Assembly: GCA_046350295.1 (NCBI GenBank)
Contig: JAXMAR010000034.1
Span: 1-64,000 of the forward strand
DNA length: 64,000 nt
Direction of reading: 5' to 3'
Source of the DNA: JAXMAR01 sp046350295
GTDB lineage: Bacteria > Planctomycetota > Planctomycetia > Gemmatales > Gemmataceae
The notes under the pieces were generated by a model. It saw only the letters and a program-made list of their open reading frames with translations. It was not told where the DNA came from and did not search any database. Shown piece after piece: positions 51,627-61,003 of the stretch. The stretch's first letter is position 1, and each line of letters opens with the position of its first letter. A program made the translations under genes and the position numbers.

Positions 51627-51734
51627 CTACAATGCTTCGCCGGATTGTTCCTTGATGAAGGGCTGGCGGTAGCGCAAGCCGGGTTTGGGTTCCAGGGCAG
51701 GCGTCAACGGACGGTAGATGCGCTTGATCGTCAT
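51627..51734 (-). CDS. Tiny frame, possible gene remnant
   Basis: 35 codons reading 'MTIKRIYRPLTPALEPKPGL' then RYRQPFIKEQSGEAL. The composition is protein-like, but no family is known and no ribosome-binding site is evident. It begins at the edge of the duplicated DUF1501 segment, so it may be the end of a gene cut by that event. Confidence 0.25.
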   Translation of the reverse strand: MTIKRIYRPLTPALEPKPGLRYRQPFIKEQSGEAL

Positions 51735-51748
51735 GGTTCCATGTCTTA

Positions 51749-51876
51749 CGGTCGGCGGCGGAGCGCTCCTGGGCGGGGAGGTCGCTACCGAGGAGGTCGG
51801 CGAGGGCGAGGGAGCCGAGGCCGACGGCGCAGTTTTTGAAGAAGTGGCGACGGGTCTGGAGGAGGAGCGGGTTCAT
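51749..51876 (-). pseudogene. Duplicated 5' end of the DUF1501 gene
   Basis: From the ATG at 51876 it reads 'MNPLLLQTRRHFFKNCAVGL' GSLALADLLG then SDLPAQERSAAD, matching the start of the 49005-50441 gene ('MTPLLLQTRRHFFKNC...') for about 40 codons, and then diverges. The upstream bases (51877-51925, including GGCGGGCTTATGGGTCTATG) also match those before the intact gene. So promoter, Tat signal and first codons were copied, and the rest is missing. Confidence 0.85.
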
Positions 51877-51961
51877 TGGCCGGCGTGGGGTTGGTGGCGG
51901 GCTTATGGGTCTATGTTCGCAAATCGGCTGGCGGCGCTCAAGCGATTTCTCGCGGTCGGGT

Positions 51962-52543
51962 CTAGCAATCCACAAACTCCGCCACCTCTTCTCGCAGCCG
52001 TTTGAGAACACGACTCTTCGCCAGCAACACCGAGTTCTGCGACAGGCCCATCTCCGCCGCCACCACGGCCGGGGCGGCGCCGTCGAGCACCTGGCGGCGA
52101 AACGCTTCCCAGGTCGCCGCGGCGAAGTCGCCCTGCACCATTTTCATCGCCCGGGCCGCGACGTACAGATCGTGTTCGCGGTCCCATTGACAGCTCAGCG
52201 CGCTCTCGGGCGCTTCCAGCTCGTCCAGGCGGTCGAGAAGATCGGTCTCGCCGGTGGCGACCGGGCGCGAACGGCGGGCGCGGAAGAAACCGCGCAACCG
52301 ATTAGCCAGAACGCCTCGTAACCACGCGCGAAACGCCCCGGCCCGGTTGCGGTCGAATGCCGCCACCTCGCGGACGACGACGGTAAGCGTCTCCTGAACG
52401 AGATCGTCGGCATCGGCGTCGGTGGCGCCGGCCCGCAGCGCCCAGGCGCGCAGCAGCGGCTGATACAGCTCAAACAGCCGCTGCCAGTCGGGGTCCGTCG
52501 GCTGGTCGGTCAATCGCTCCAACAGGCTGACGGAGGTTTCCAT
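51962..52543 (-). CDS. ECF-type RNA polymerase sigma factor
   Basis: 193 residues from the Met at 52543. Region 2 'WQRLFELYQPLLRAWALRAG' and 'DADDLVQETLTVVVREVAAF' (the -10-binding D-A-D-D-L-V-Q-E motif). Region 4 'AATWEAFRRQVLDGAAPAVV' and 'GLSQNSVLLAKSRVLKRLRE' (helix-turn-helix, -35 binding). Starts 18 bases after the kinase gene ends on the same strand, so cotranscribed. Such sigma factors linked to kinase/WD40 proteins are a planctomycete speciality (ECF01/ECF-kinase-type). Confidence 0.9.
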   Translation of the reverse strand: METSVSLLERLTDQPTDPDWQRLFELYQPLLRAWALRAGATDADADDLVQETLTVVVREVAAFDRNRAGAFRAWLRGVLANRLRGFFRARRSRPVATGETDLLDRLDELEAPESALSCQWDREHDLYVAARAMKMVQGDFAAATWEAFRRQVLDGAAPAVVAAEMGLSQNSVLLAKSRVLKRLREEVAEFVDC

Positions 52544-52561
52544 GCGCAACGCCTCCGTGGG

Positions 52562-55069
52562 TTAGGGCTTGCCTTTGGCTGCGGGCGGGTCCGGCAGGCG
52601 GAACAACGACACGCGGCCCAGCAGGCCGATTGCCATCCGGCGGCTGTCCGGCGAGATGAGGATGCGCTCCCCTCCTTCACGCACGTCCGTCAACCTGTGG
52701 ACTTCCTTTCCAGTACTCAAATCGAAGAACCGAACCGCCCGGTCTCCTTTGGCCAAGACGATGCCGAAGCGCCCGTCGGGTGTCATGGCGAGATGATCGA
52801 CTTCCCTGATACCCGAGGCAATGTATCCGGCCGACTTTCCGCTTGCCAGGTCGAAGAACTCGAACCCCCAGCCGTCCTCGCTGCGATACCGACCCACACC
52901 GACCTGCCGACCGTCGTCCCGAAAACCGGCCGGCGGGCCGATCCAGCCCTGGACTTTGACGGTCTTCGCCCATTTGCCCGATGCCAAGTCGTGCAGGCGG
53001 ATCTGGCTCCAGCCGTCCGTGGCCGCGACATCACAGGTGTCGAGAGTCACCAGGCATTTTCCGTCCGGTGTAAAGCGGCAGAAATGCTGCCACGAGTCGG
53101 GGGCAAGCGGGATTGCCGTGACCCGCTCCCTCCCGGTCTCATACTCCCAGACACGGAAGTGGCGAATGCCCGGCTCGACGGCCTCGGCTGTCGCGACATG
53201 CTTGCCGTCCGGCGAGAAGTCCCACAGGGCGGTGTCCCCCCTGGCGCGGGCGAACTGCTTTGCTTGCCGTTGGCTCCCCGTTTCGAGGTTCCACAGGCGG
53301 AACGTTCCGTCCAGGTGACAGGTGAGGAGCTGTTTCTTGTCAGGCGTGATGTTGGCTCCGGTGGCCAGGCTATCCACGTCGGAGAAGCCGCGCACCAACT
53401 TGCCACTGTCGGCCTGAAAAACGCGAATCACTTTCGTCTTCGCCTCCCATGGGGGGGCGGCGAAACTGATCAACGTGCCATCGGACGAAAACCGCGTCCA
53501 CTGATGGTGGAAGAAGAGTTGCGGCTCAATGATGCGAGCCAGAAAGCGAGGTTTGTCCACTTCCTTTCCGTCGGCAGGCCCGTCCGGGCGCCGGATTCCG
53601 GCCACCGACCCCTTGGCCACGCGCTCCACCCGCGCCAGCACCGTGTCGCCGCGCGTCAGCGTCGCCTTCTCGACGGTGAGCTTAAGTCCCTCGGGCGCTC
53701 CCTTCAGTTCCAGCTCATAGACGCCGGAGCGGAGCGTGAGCGTGATCTGCTTGTCCGTTTTCATGTCGATGACGCGGACTATCCTGCCCCCTTCCTTGAT
53801 GATGACATCGACATCGTCAGTCTCGGTCGTGATGACAAGCTCGCCCTTGTCGGTCTCGATGCGGTAGACGACTCCGCCCGCCAACAGCATGCCCGCAAAC
53901 AGGGCGGCAGCGGCGACGAGCCAGCGGCGGCGTGGCGCCGGACGCGCGATCTTGGTCAATGCTTCCAGCGCCTGCGCGACCTCAGCAGGCGTCTGGTAGC
54001 GGTCGGCCGGCTTCTTCGCCATCATCCTCGCCACAATGGTGGCTAGCGCCTCAGGTACTTGGGGTCGCCGTTTCCGCACCGGTTCCGGCGCGCTGTGCCG
54101 ATGAGCGTCGAGTTTGCGCAGCACTGAATCGCCGGGGAACGGCACTCGTCCGGTAAGGAAATAGTACAGCGTGCAGCCAAGGGAATAGATGTCGCTGCGC
54201 ACGTCGGCTGTGCGCGGGTCCTCGGCCTGCTCGGGGGCGACGTAATCGGGCGTCCCCATGACGACACCGGTACCCGTCAAGCCCCTGTCTGCGCGGTTCA
54301 TGTCGCCCAGCACGGCGAGGCCGAAGTCGAGAATCTTGACTGTGCCGTCGGCGGTGCGCATCAGGTTCTGCGGCTTGACGTCGCGATGGACCAGGCCGCA
54401 CTCGTGAGCGCGCTGCAAGCCGAGCGCCGCCTGGCGAACGGCGTCGCAGGCCTCGGCGACCGGCAGCGGACCGCGGCTGCGCACCTCGTCGGCGAGGCTG
54501 ACGCCGTTGATGTACTCCATCGCCAGCAGATGCGTGTCGCCGACCCGTTCGGCGTCGAAGGCGGTGACGATGTTGGGATGGGTGAGCATGGCGGCGGTCT
54601 GCGTTTCGCGACGGAATCGCTCAATAGCCCCCGCCTTGGCGACGAACTCGGGACGGATTACCTTTACCGCCACCTGCCGGCCCATGACGCGATGCTCAGC
54701 CAGCCACACCGTGCCCATGCCGCCGCTGCCAAGCTGGCGCACGGGCCGGTAGCGCGGATGGTTTGCTAGCATTGAAGGGATGTCAACGTGTTCCGCGTCC
54801 GCCGCCGCGCACGAACCGGTGCCGCCGCCGAGGGCGCCGGAGTCGATCGTGCTTGCCTCGCCGGCGACCGGCTCCGGGGTGTCCGACAGCGCTTGAGTCG
54901 ACTGGAGCAGCGTCGTAAACGCGTCGCCGGCGACGCCTGAGACAATCGCCTCGCAGTCGCCACACGAAGAAACGTGGTTCTCGACGACGCAGAACAGGTC
55001 GTCGCTGAGGCGACCGAGGGCGAATGCCTCCAGTTCTTGCGGCGTGGGATGCGACGCGACCTGTACCAT
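52562..55069 (-). CDS. Serine/threonine protein kinase with zinc-finger-like N-terminus and WD40-type sensor
   Basis: 835 residues from the ATG at 55069, supported by CAGGAGGG ten bases upstream. Residues 1-60 hold a putative anti-sigma-type zinc finger ('ENHVSSCGDCEAI', H-x3-C-x2-C). Kinase (about 110-365): P-loop 'LGSGGMGTVWLAEH', VAIK lysine 'VAVKVI', catalytic 'LVHRDVKPQNLM', 'DFGLAV' and 'GTPDYVAPEQAEDPR' substrate region. One transmembrane helix ('RRWLVAAAALFAGMLLAGGV') is followed by an extracellular beta domain and WD40-like repeats ('LATGANITPDKKQLLTCHLD', 'TPDGRFGIVLAKGDRAVRFF'). Zn-finger plus kinase suggests coupling to the ECF sigma factor encoded next. Confidence 0.93.
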   Translation of the reverse strand: MVQVASHPTPQELEAFALGRLSDDLFCVVENHVSSCGDCEAIVSGVAGDAFTTLLQSTQALSDTPEPVAGEASTIDSGALGGGTGSCAAADAEHVDIPSMLANHPRYRPVRQLGSGGMGTVWLAEHRVMGRQVAVKVIRPEFVAKAGAIERFRRETQTAAMLTHPNIVTAFDAERVGDTHLLAMEYINGVSLADEVRSRGPLPVAEACDAVRQAALGLQRAHECGLVHRDVKPQNLMRTADGTVKILDFGLAVLGDMNRADRGLTGTGVVMGTPDYVAPEQAEDPRTADVRSDIYSLGCTLYYFLTGRVPFPGDSVLRKLDAHRHSAPEPVRKRRPQVPEALATIVARMMAKKPADRYQTPAEVAQALEALTKIARPAPRRRWLVAAAALFAGMLLAGGVVYRIETDKGELVITTETDDVDVIIKEGGRIVRVIDMKTDKQITLTLRSGVYELELKGAPEGLKLTVEKATLTRGDTVLARVERVAKGSVAGIRRPDGPADGKEVDKPRFLARIIEPQLFFHHQWTRFSSDGTLISFAAPPWEAKTKVIRVFQADSGKLVRGFSDVDSLATGANITPDKKQLLTCHLDGTFRLWNLETGSQRQAKQFARARGDTALWDFSPDGKHVATAEAVEPGIRHFRVWEYETGRERVTAIPLAPDSWQHFCRFTPDGKCLVTLDTCDVAATDGWSQIRLHDLASGKWAKTVKVQGWIGPPAGFRDDGRQVGVGRYRSEDGWGFEFFDLASGKSAGYIASGIREVDHLAMTPDGRFGIVLAKGDRAVRFFDLSTGKEVHRLTDVREGGERILISPDSRRMAIGLLGRVSLFRLPDPPAAKGKP

Positions 55070-55317
55070 GCCGGGCCCTCCTGACGAGGAAAGCAAGGGA
55101 GAAGTTTTTTTGCAAGAGAAGCTCCTTGCTTCTCACTCCGGCCGCGGTGAATGGTATCACCCATCTTGTCCGGGCGCCTTCTGAAACGACGTTGGCTATA
55201 AGAACAGTGCGCGAGAACCACCAGCCTGTCCGGGAAATGGCGGACCCCGGCAAATCGCTCTGGTTGAGGCGGATGAGATCCACGCATGTCTTGTGCCGCG
55301 GAGGGGTTGCCGCCGCG

Positions 55318-55556
55318 TGGGTAGCCCAGGAGCTTTACGAGACGATCGGTGGTGTCGGAGCCAAAGGGTTTCTCTCCCGTGAGGAAATCGGCCAGATCGC
55401 CGGACGGGACGTCGATCTACTTCGCGATTTCGAACAGATGCATTTGCTATCGTGGATGGCGCGGCGCAGCTCACCGCTGAAGGTTTTTTCCTTTCGCGCG
55501 TCAATCATCATCTGAGGGCGGCGAGCCAGTTCGGGCAACTCTTCGGCGATCTTCCA
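55318..55556 (-). pseudogene. Decayed copy of the XRE antitoxin
   Basis: Matches 50990-51220 closely over about 230 bases. Reads 'AEELPELARRPQMMIDARKE' KTFSGELRRAIHDSK as in the intact gene. A frame change and an in-frame TAG (AAG-TAG-ATC) then break the HTH, which continues as 'IDVPSGDLADFLTGEKPF' in another frame. No toxin copy is next to it. Confidence 0.85.
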
Positions 55557-55564
55557 GGCGCCTC

Positions 55565-55864
55565 GCTCGACAGAAAGAACGCGGTCCGCTGCCGGTACGT
55601 CTGGCCGGGCCGGAGGATGATCGATGGGAAGCCCGGCTGGTGGACGGAGTCGGGGAAGTGCTGCGTCTCCAGGCAGACGGCGCAGCGGGCGGGATAGGTA
55701 TTGCCGCCCTTGGCCTTTTGACCTTTGAGAAAATCGCCGGTGTAGACCTGAAGGCCGGGCTGGGTCGTGGCCACCTCCAGGCGCCGGCCCGAAACGGGGT
55801 CGCGGAGGCGGGCGGCGATCTTCAGGTCGCCGGGCCGGTCGGGGTCGTGCGGACCTGGTTCCAT
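55565..55864 (-). pseudogene. galM: Aldose 1-epimerase, C-terminal fragment
   Basis: Contains 'IAARLRDPVSGRRLEVATTQ' PGLQVYTGDF and 'AVCLETQHFPDSVHQPGFPS' IILRPGQTY, the last third of GalM-type mutarotases, including the 'T-Q-P-G-x-Q-x-Y-T-G' and 'E-T-Q-x-x-P-D-S/A' motifs. The catalytic His/Glu region of the N-terminal part is missing. It abuts the antitoxin remnant and is followed by the DUF4143 pseudogene. Confidence 0.8.
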
Positions 55865-55926
55865 GTCTTACCAGATAGACTATCCACAATAGTGCGTTGC
55901 GACTCAAGCGCGAAGCCGATCGGATT

Positions 55927-57045
55927 TCAGCCGAGAATGTCGAGAAGCTCGCGGATTCCACCCGCCCGAACGCCGGGCCCGAGGGTCGCGATTCCTTCGG
56001 TGGCGCCCGCTGGACGATGCACGACGAACGGGGTCACCGGATGGGCGATGGCGGCGGCGAGCTGGCGCAGGGGCTTGGCGAGTCCCGGGGTCGGTGTTTG
56101 CGTGGCCTTCGCTTCAATGAGGACGAGATGCCGGCTTCGCGTGGGGACGACGAAGTCGACCTCCAATCCTTGCTGATCGCGGAAGTAGTAGATTTCGCGC
56201 GCCCGGCCGTGGTTGACCTGGTGTTTGAGGATTTCCGAGGCGATGAAGCCTTCGAAGATGGCGCCGAGGAAGGGGGAACGCGCCAGCTCGGGTGCGGTTT
56301 CAATGCCCAGGAGATGACAAGCCAGTCCCTGGTCCATGAGGTAGATCTTGGGGGACTTGACGAGGCGCTTGCCGAAGTTCTCGAAATAGGGCGGGACGAT
56401 GATGATCTGGCCGGTCACCTCGAGGATGTGGAGCCATTCCGTCATGGTGGGGACGGAGGCGCCGAGTGGGCCGGCCAGGTCGGTCTTGTTGAGGATCTGG
56501 CCGGTCCGGCTGGCGACGAGGGCCAGGAAACGGCGAAAGGTGGCGAGGTCGCGGATGGCGGTAATGGCGCGGACGTCGCGCTCCAGATAGGTCTGCACGT
56601 ACGAGCGGAACCAGACCTGTGCGACGGAGGCGGGCCAGCGGCTCGAGAGCCGCCGCGTAACATCGAAACCTTAGTCGATTCGGCCGTCGAAGGGAAGAGG
56701 TGAAGAACAGCGGCGCGGCCGGCAAACGCTCAGTGACGCCGCCCGTAGGGGGCGCTCCTGGGGGCCGGTGAGGATCCACAGGCCATACGGCTTGCGGAGC
56801 CGCGTCAGGCCAGAGTGCAGCGGGCCGCCGCTCAGGATCTCCAGGACGTTCTGCCGGATCTCATCGAGAATGACGGGCAGCGGCAGGTCGTCGAGGAAGG
56901 AACGCGGATCGGCGCGTAGGCGGGCGATGATGTCCGGGATCTCCACAGGCTTCGGTACGCGGCCAGCATCGGTAACAGCACCGCAGCAGCGTAGTTTTTC
57001 CAGCCCGGCGCGGGCCAGTGACGTAGACGCGCGAAATGCCTGCAT
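55927..57045 (-). pseudogene. DUF4143-type AAA ATPase, frameshifted remnant
   Basis: The upstream part (56671-57045) has 'DIIARLRADPRSFLDDLPLP' with Walker B 'VILDEI' and 'LWILTGPQE' (sensor 1), but the Walker A region is not seen. After a frame change the DUF4143 half (55927-56598) reads 'YLERDVRAITAIRDLATFRR', 'ILNKTDLAGPLGASVPTMTE', 'IYLMDQGLACHLLGIETAPE' and nuclease-like 'QQGLEVDFVVPTRSRHLVLI' then EAKATQTP. Several frame changes between 56598 and 56700. The C-terminal domain is complete, but the ATPase half is degraded. Confidence 0.75.
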
Positions 57046-57134
57046 GAAGCCTTTTTCAGGTCATCTTCAGGATCCGCAGGACGTATCGCATAAATTTCGT
57101 GTAACTTTAAGAAACTCAAAGACAAATCCCCGCC

Positions 57135-58118
57135 TCAATCGCGCACCGCGATCTTCACCTGATACGACCCCGACGCCGCCGTGTCGTATGGCGAGGAGAC
57201 AATCTGCAGGTAGAGCCGGCCTTCGCGCTCGGGGACGTTCTCGAAGCGCTCGCCGATGACGAAGGTCTCCCCCTTCTCGCCGATGCGGCCGAGCAGCGTG
57301 CCCGGGTAGGATCGCGCCAGGTCCATGCCGCCTTTCTTGCCGACCTTGCCGCCGAAGCCTGCGGGGCGGGTGAGGCCGCGCGGGCCGCAGGTATAGGTCC
57401 CGGGCATGCTCGGGCGCAGCTCGAGTTCTCCCGAAGCCTGGACGGCGAGCGTGCTGTTGGCGCCGAGCACGACGCCGGTGTCGAGCCATTGATCGGGCTG
57501 GGCATACTTGCCGGCGTCGAGGACCACCTCGGCGTCACGCGCCTCACCGAGCAGCCGCAGCAGGCGGAGCTTGACGATGGACTGCTCGGCCTCGCCGAAG
57601 TACTCGCTCTTGGCCTTGACGGCCGGGTTGAGGATGCGGCCGACGATCGTGAAGCGCGGCGTGACGATCTTGTCCTCCTCCGTGAGGCGGAGGTCCTTGG
57701 CGGGGACCTTGGCCTTGATCTGCGCGAGCGCCGCCTGAGCCCGCTTGCTCGTCTCGAGGTCGGAGTTCTTGGCGGCCTGCACGAGCGCCGGATAGGCGTA
57801 AATGCCCAGGGCGACCAGCGCGCGGACGGCGGCTTCGCGCTCCTTGTATTCCGGGTCGGCCAGCCGGCGGACGGCGGCCTCGACCTTGGCGGCGGTTCCC
57901 TCCGGCGCGTGCAGGCCGAAATCGATGCGGCGGATCTCGCGGATGGGGACCATGAGCTTGCCAAACTGCGTCTCGACGGCGATCTCGTCCGGGAGCAGCG
58001 TCATGCGCAGGACGCTGCCGTTGGCGAAGGTGATCTCCGCATCCGGTCCGGCCTTCTTCGTCTCGGCGGGACCGGGTTGGGCGGCGAAGAGGGCGAGGAG
58101 GAGGGTGTTCGCGATCAT
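57135..58118 (-). CDS. Secreted protein with PA-IL/LecA-like C-terminal domain
   Basis: 327 residues, signal peptide 'MIANTLLLALFAAQPGPAE'. Residues about 25-75 read as a beta-strand pair ('AEITFANGSVLRMTLLPDEI'). Residues 75-160 are helical (HEAT-like, 'KEREAAVRALVALGIYAYPA'). The C-terminal part (about 205-327) has 'GKYAQPDQWLDTGVVLGANS', 'PGTLLGRIGEKGETFVIGER' and 'EREGRLYLQIVSSPYD', the layout of PA-IL-type galactose-binding/jelly-roll domains. It may bind carbohydrate at the cell surface. Confidence 0.82.
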   Translation of the reverse strand: MIANTLLLALFAAQPGPAETKKAGPDAEITFANGSVLRMTLLPDEIAVETQFGKLMVPIREIRRIDFGLHAPEGTAAKVEAAVRRLADPEYKEREAAVRALVALGIYAYPALVQAAKNSDLETSKRAQAALAQIKAKVPAKDLRLTEEDKIVTPRFTIVGRILNPAVKAKSEYFGEAEQSIVKLRLLRLLGEARDAEVVLDAGKYAQPDQWLDTGVVLGANSTLAVQASGELELRPSMPGTYTCGPRGLTRPAGFGGKVGKKGGMDLARSYPGTLLGRIGEKGETFVIGERFENVPEREGRLYLQIVSSPYDTAASGSYQVKIAVRD

Positions 58119-58246
58119 AATCGGCCTCCAGCGAGTTTGGAGGAAGCTGCACGCGGCCAGGGCGCGCAGAGAAGAGGCGGCCCTTGATTTTAAAGGCCGC
58201 CTCCTGAAGACTCAATGAACATTTCGGAAACACGCGGGCCGCAGCG

Positions 58247-60898
58247 TTACCGCACCACGCCGCTGATCAGCCTCGCTTCCTTCACCGTGCTGATGATGCC
58301 GCGCGTCTCCATGAGGACTTCCAGCGTGTTGTTGGCGTGGAATATTCTCTCCCAGGGCACGGCGGCGCCGGTCATGTCGAACGCCTTGACGTCCCCTTCG
58401 ATCTTCAGGTTGCGGTGCGTGGCGCTCACGGTCTTCTTGCCGACCTTGGTGGTGATGCTGAGCGAGTATTTGATGTCGCCAGGGCTCACGCGCAGCTTGC
58501 CGGTGAGTTTCTCGGTCTTGGCGATCTCGGTGGGCGCCCTGACCTCCGCTTCGCTCATCAAGTCGCCCGCCACGAGGCGCGCCACATTGACATGCTCGAA
58601 GTCGCGCTTCGGCTCGGGATAGAGCCACACGTCCACGGTGTTGCCGACCTTGAAGACCCGCGCGTTGTCGCGCTCGTTGAGCATGGCGCCGGTCGTGTCA
58701 TAGCAAATGCCGACCGCGTGCACGATGACCTTGTGGTCCTTGCCGGTAGCGTCGGTGATGAAGATGCCGTCGCGCCGGTATTCCTTGACGCGGGCGCCTT
58801 TTAGCTCGTAGTTCCCCTCATGGAACGGGACCTCGGAGAGGGCTTTGACGAGCTTGATCTCGACCAGGATCTGCTTGCGTCCCTCGGCGCGGACCTTGAT
58901 GTCGACGATGTTGCCCGGGTTGAAGGCGAAGCGCGCCCGGCCGACGCCTGGCTTGAGGGCGGCGCCGGTGACGTCGAGCATCGGCAGCTCGAAGCCGCGC
59001 TCGCAGCGAAATTCCTTGCCGTCCACCTGGAACGCCGAGAAAGGGAAATCGAAGCTCTGCACGACCGCGTTGCGGTATTCGAACATTTCCGGCGCCTTGG
59101 GCGTCGTATCCTTCGGGTCCTTCTTGAACGGGTCGCCTCCCTTGGCAAACGGGTCGCCGTACGGATCCTTCGGCGCATCGACGGGGCGCATGTCCGCGAG
59201 GTCCCAGACGCGCAGGGCGTTGTCGGCCGAGATCAGCTTGCCGTCGTTGTGGAAGACGACCCGGTTCACCGAGTCTGGCGCCTTGAACCCGCCCGCGAGC
59301 TTGCCGTCGGCGGCATACAGCACGCGGATGGTGCTCGAGTTGGCCGAGCCGACGGCCAGGTACTTCTCGTCCGGCGACAGAGCGATGGTGTGCAGCACCG
59401 TGCCCGTACGCGGAGACGGCGAGAACCAGAGCGACGCGCCGGTGCGATCCCAGCACTGCACGCCGCCGCCGTCGCGGCTGTTCTGATGGACGACGAAGAT
59501 CTTGGAGCCGTCCCGGCTGAGCGTGAGTTGCTTCATGTAGCTGGGGATCTTGCCGACCAGCAGGGTCTCGGCGCCGGAGGCGGGGTCCCAGACGCGAATC
59601 TGTCCGTTCGGGCCGCCGCCAACGTTGAGGCCGGTGATGAAGATGAGTTTGCCGTCGGGGGCGAAGCGGGCGTCCAGGATCCAACTCATCTTGGTGCTAT
59701 CGCTGGGGACAAAGGACCGGAAATCCTTGCGCGTGGCGAAGCTCCAGGCGGTCACGCCGTGGTTGCATCCCGCGAGCAGCAGGTTGTTGTCCTGCGAGAG
59801 AGTGATAACGTCGATCCACTTTTTCGTGGTCATCACGGCGCCGAAGTCTTTGCCGCTGGCCGCATCGAAGGCCACGACCTTGCCGGAGAAGGGATCCTTG
59901 GGCGAAGCGAAGAGGGTTTTGGAGTCGCCGCCGAAGGCGAGGCCGCGCTGGCCGCCCACCTCGATCTTCCATTTCTGCTTGAGGGCGAGATCGGGCCATT
60001 GAAAGACGCTCAGGCCGTTCTCGTAGAGCTGGCTCCAACCGACGGCGATGAGTTTCCCGTCCGGCGACAGGGCGATGTGCTGCGCGCCGCCTTCGAGCTT
60101 GACCGTGTAGGGCTCCTTGGGTGGCGGCAGGCTGGGAACGGGGTCCTTCTTGTCCACGATCGGCACGATCGGGATCTCGGTCTTCTTGTCCGTCGGGGGA
60201 TCGATCTTGATCTCCTTCTTGGGATCGATTCCCTTTGTGGGATCAAACCCCTTGGTCGGGTCAAAGCCTTTCGTCGGATCGAATCCCTTGGTCGGGTCAA
60301 AACCCTTCGGCATCAGGTCCTTGATCTCGCCAAGGCCTTTTTCAAAGGCCTTCTTCGCATCGGCGATCGCCTTTTCCTCGGCCGACGGCTGGTTGAAGAC
60401 GATGATCAGTGTCACGACCAGCCCGACCAGGGCGAGCCCGCCCACGATGCCGCCGATGAGCAGCCCCTTGGAGCCGCCTTTCTTCTTACCGCGCGGTTCG
60501 CGCTCCACATCCGGGTCATCGCGTTCGCGACGCCGGCGCGACCCGCGCTCGTCGTCATCGCGATCGCGCTCCGGAGCACGCCGTTTGCTCGGCCGGTCCG
60601 AATCGTCGATGTCGTCGCGCTCCGGCGCGCGGCGCTTGCCGTTGCGGTCCGCGCCGACGTCGAAATCGTCCTCGTCACGCGAAGCTCGCTTGGCCACGCC
60701 TTGTTTAGCGCGGGGCCCTTCGTCCGCCCTGGGGTTGGATTTGCGCGGCGCATCGTCGGAGCGGACCTCGGCGCTCGACTTGCCGACCGTGAACGAGGTA
60801 CCGCATTTCTTGCACGCGACCTTGACGGCCTTGCCCTTCATCGCGTCGGGCAGGGAAAAGGCGGCGGAGCATTCCGGGCATTCAATGCGGATCGGCAT
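58247..60898 (-). CDS. Zinc-ribbon membrane protein with WD40-like exterior
   Basis: 883 residues. The N-terminal MJ0042-type zinc ribbon 'MPIRIECPECSAAFSLPDAM' has CPEC...CKKC. A charged disordered segment rich in Arg/Asp/Glu (about 50-145) follows, then one transmembrane helix ('GLLIGGIVGGLALVGLVVTL'). Beyond it lies a spacer of five G-F/I-D-P-T/K-K repeats and WD40-like repeats (about 255-600, 'QHIALSPDGKLIAVGWSQLY', 'LTLSRDGSKIFVVHQNSRDG', 'IALSPDEKYLAVGSANSSTI'). An unassigned beta-rich end follows. Zinc ribbon inside and propeller outside suggest a sensor or adaptor; no function can be assigned. Confidence 0.88.
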   Translation of the reverse strand: MPIRIECPECSAAFSLPDAMKGKAVKVACKKCGTSFTVGKSSAEVRSDDAPRKSNPRADEGPRAKQGVAKRASRDEDDFDVGADRNGKRRAPERDDIDDSDRPSKRRAPERDRDDDERGSRRRRERDDPDVEREPRGKKKGGSKGLLIGGIVGGLALVGLVVTLIIVFNQPSAEEKAIADAKKAFEKGLGEIKDLMPKGFDPTKGFDPTKGFDPTKGFDPTKGIDPKKEIKIDPPTDKKTEIPIVPIVDKKDPVPSLPPPKEPYTVKLEGGAQHIALSPDGKLIAVGWSQLYENGLSVFQWPDLALKQKWKIEVGGQRGLAFGGDSKTLFASPKDPFSGKVVAFDAASGKDFGAVMTTKKWIDVITLSQDNNLLLAGCNHGVTAWSFATRKDFRSFVPSDSTKMSWILDARFAPDGKLIFITGLNVGGGPNGQIRVWDPASGAETLLVGKIPSYMKQLTLSRDGSKIFVVHQNSRDGGGVQCWDRTGASLWFSPSPRTGTVLHTIALSPDEKYLAVGSANSSTIRVLYAADGKLAGGFKAPDSVNRVVFHNDGKLISADNALRVWDLADMRPVDAPKDPYGDPFAKGGDPFKKDPKDTTPKAPEMFEYRNAVVQSFDFPFSAFQVDGKEFRCERGFELPMLDVTGAALKPGVGRARFAFNPGNIVDIKVRAEGRKQILVEIKLVKALSEVPFHEGNYELKGARVKEYRRDGIFITDATGKDHKVIVHAVGICYDTTGAMLNERDNARVFKVGNTVDVWLYPEPKRDFEHVNVARLVAGDLMSEAEVRAPTEIAKTEKLTGKLRVSPGDIKYSLSITTKVGKKTVSATHRNLKIEGDVKAFDMTGAAVPWERIFHANNTLEVLMETRGIISTVKEARLISGVVR
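60221..60306. repeat. 18-bp tandem repeats coding the (GFDPTK)n spacer
   Basis: Five consecutive hexapeptides 'GFDPTKGFDPTKGFDPTK...GIDPKK' lie between the transmembrane helix and the propeller of the 883-residue protein. The coding DNA is repeated with few changes and is a candidate for length variation. Confidence 0.85.
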
Positions 60899-61003
60899 GA
60901 CGAATCTCCAATAGGGCGAGCCGTGCCTTGCGAGTCAAGGCGCGGAAAAAGCCGTCAAGCTAATGATACAGACGGTTGTGGACGGCCAACAGACCGCGGG
61001 ATT

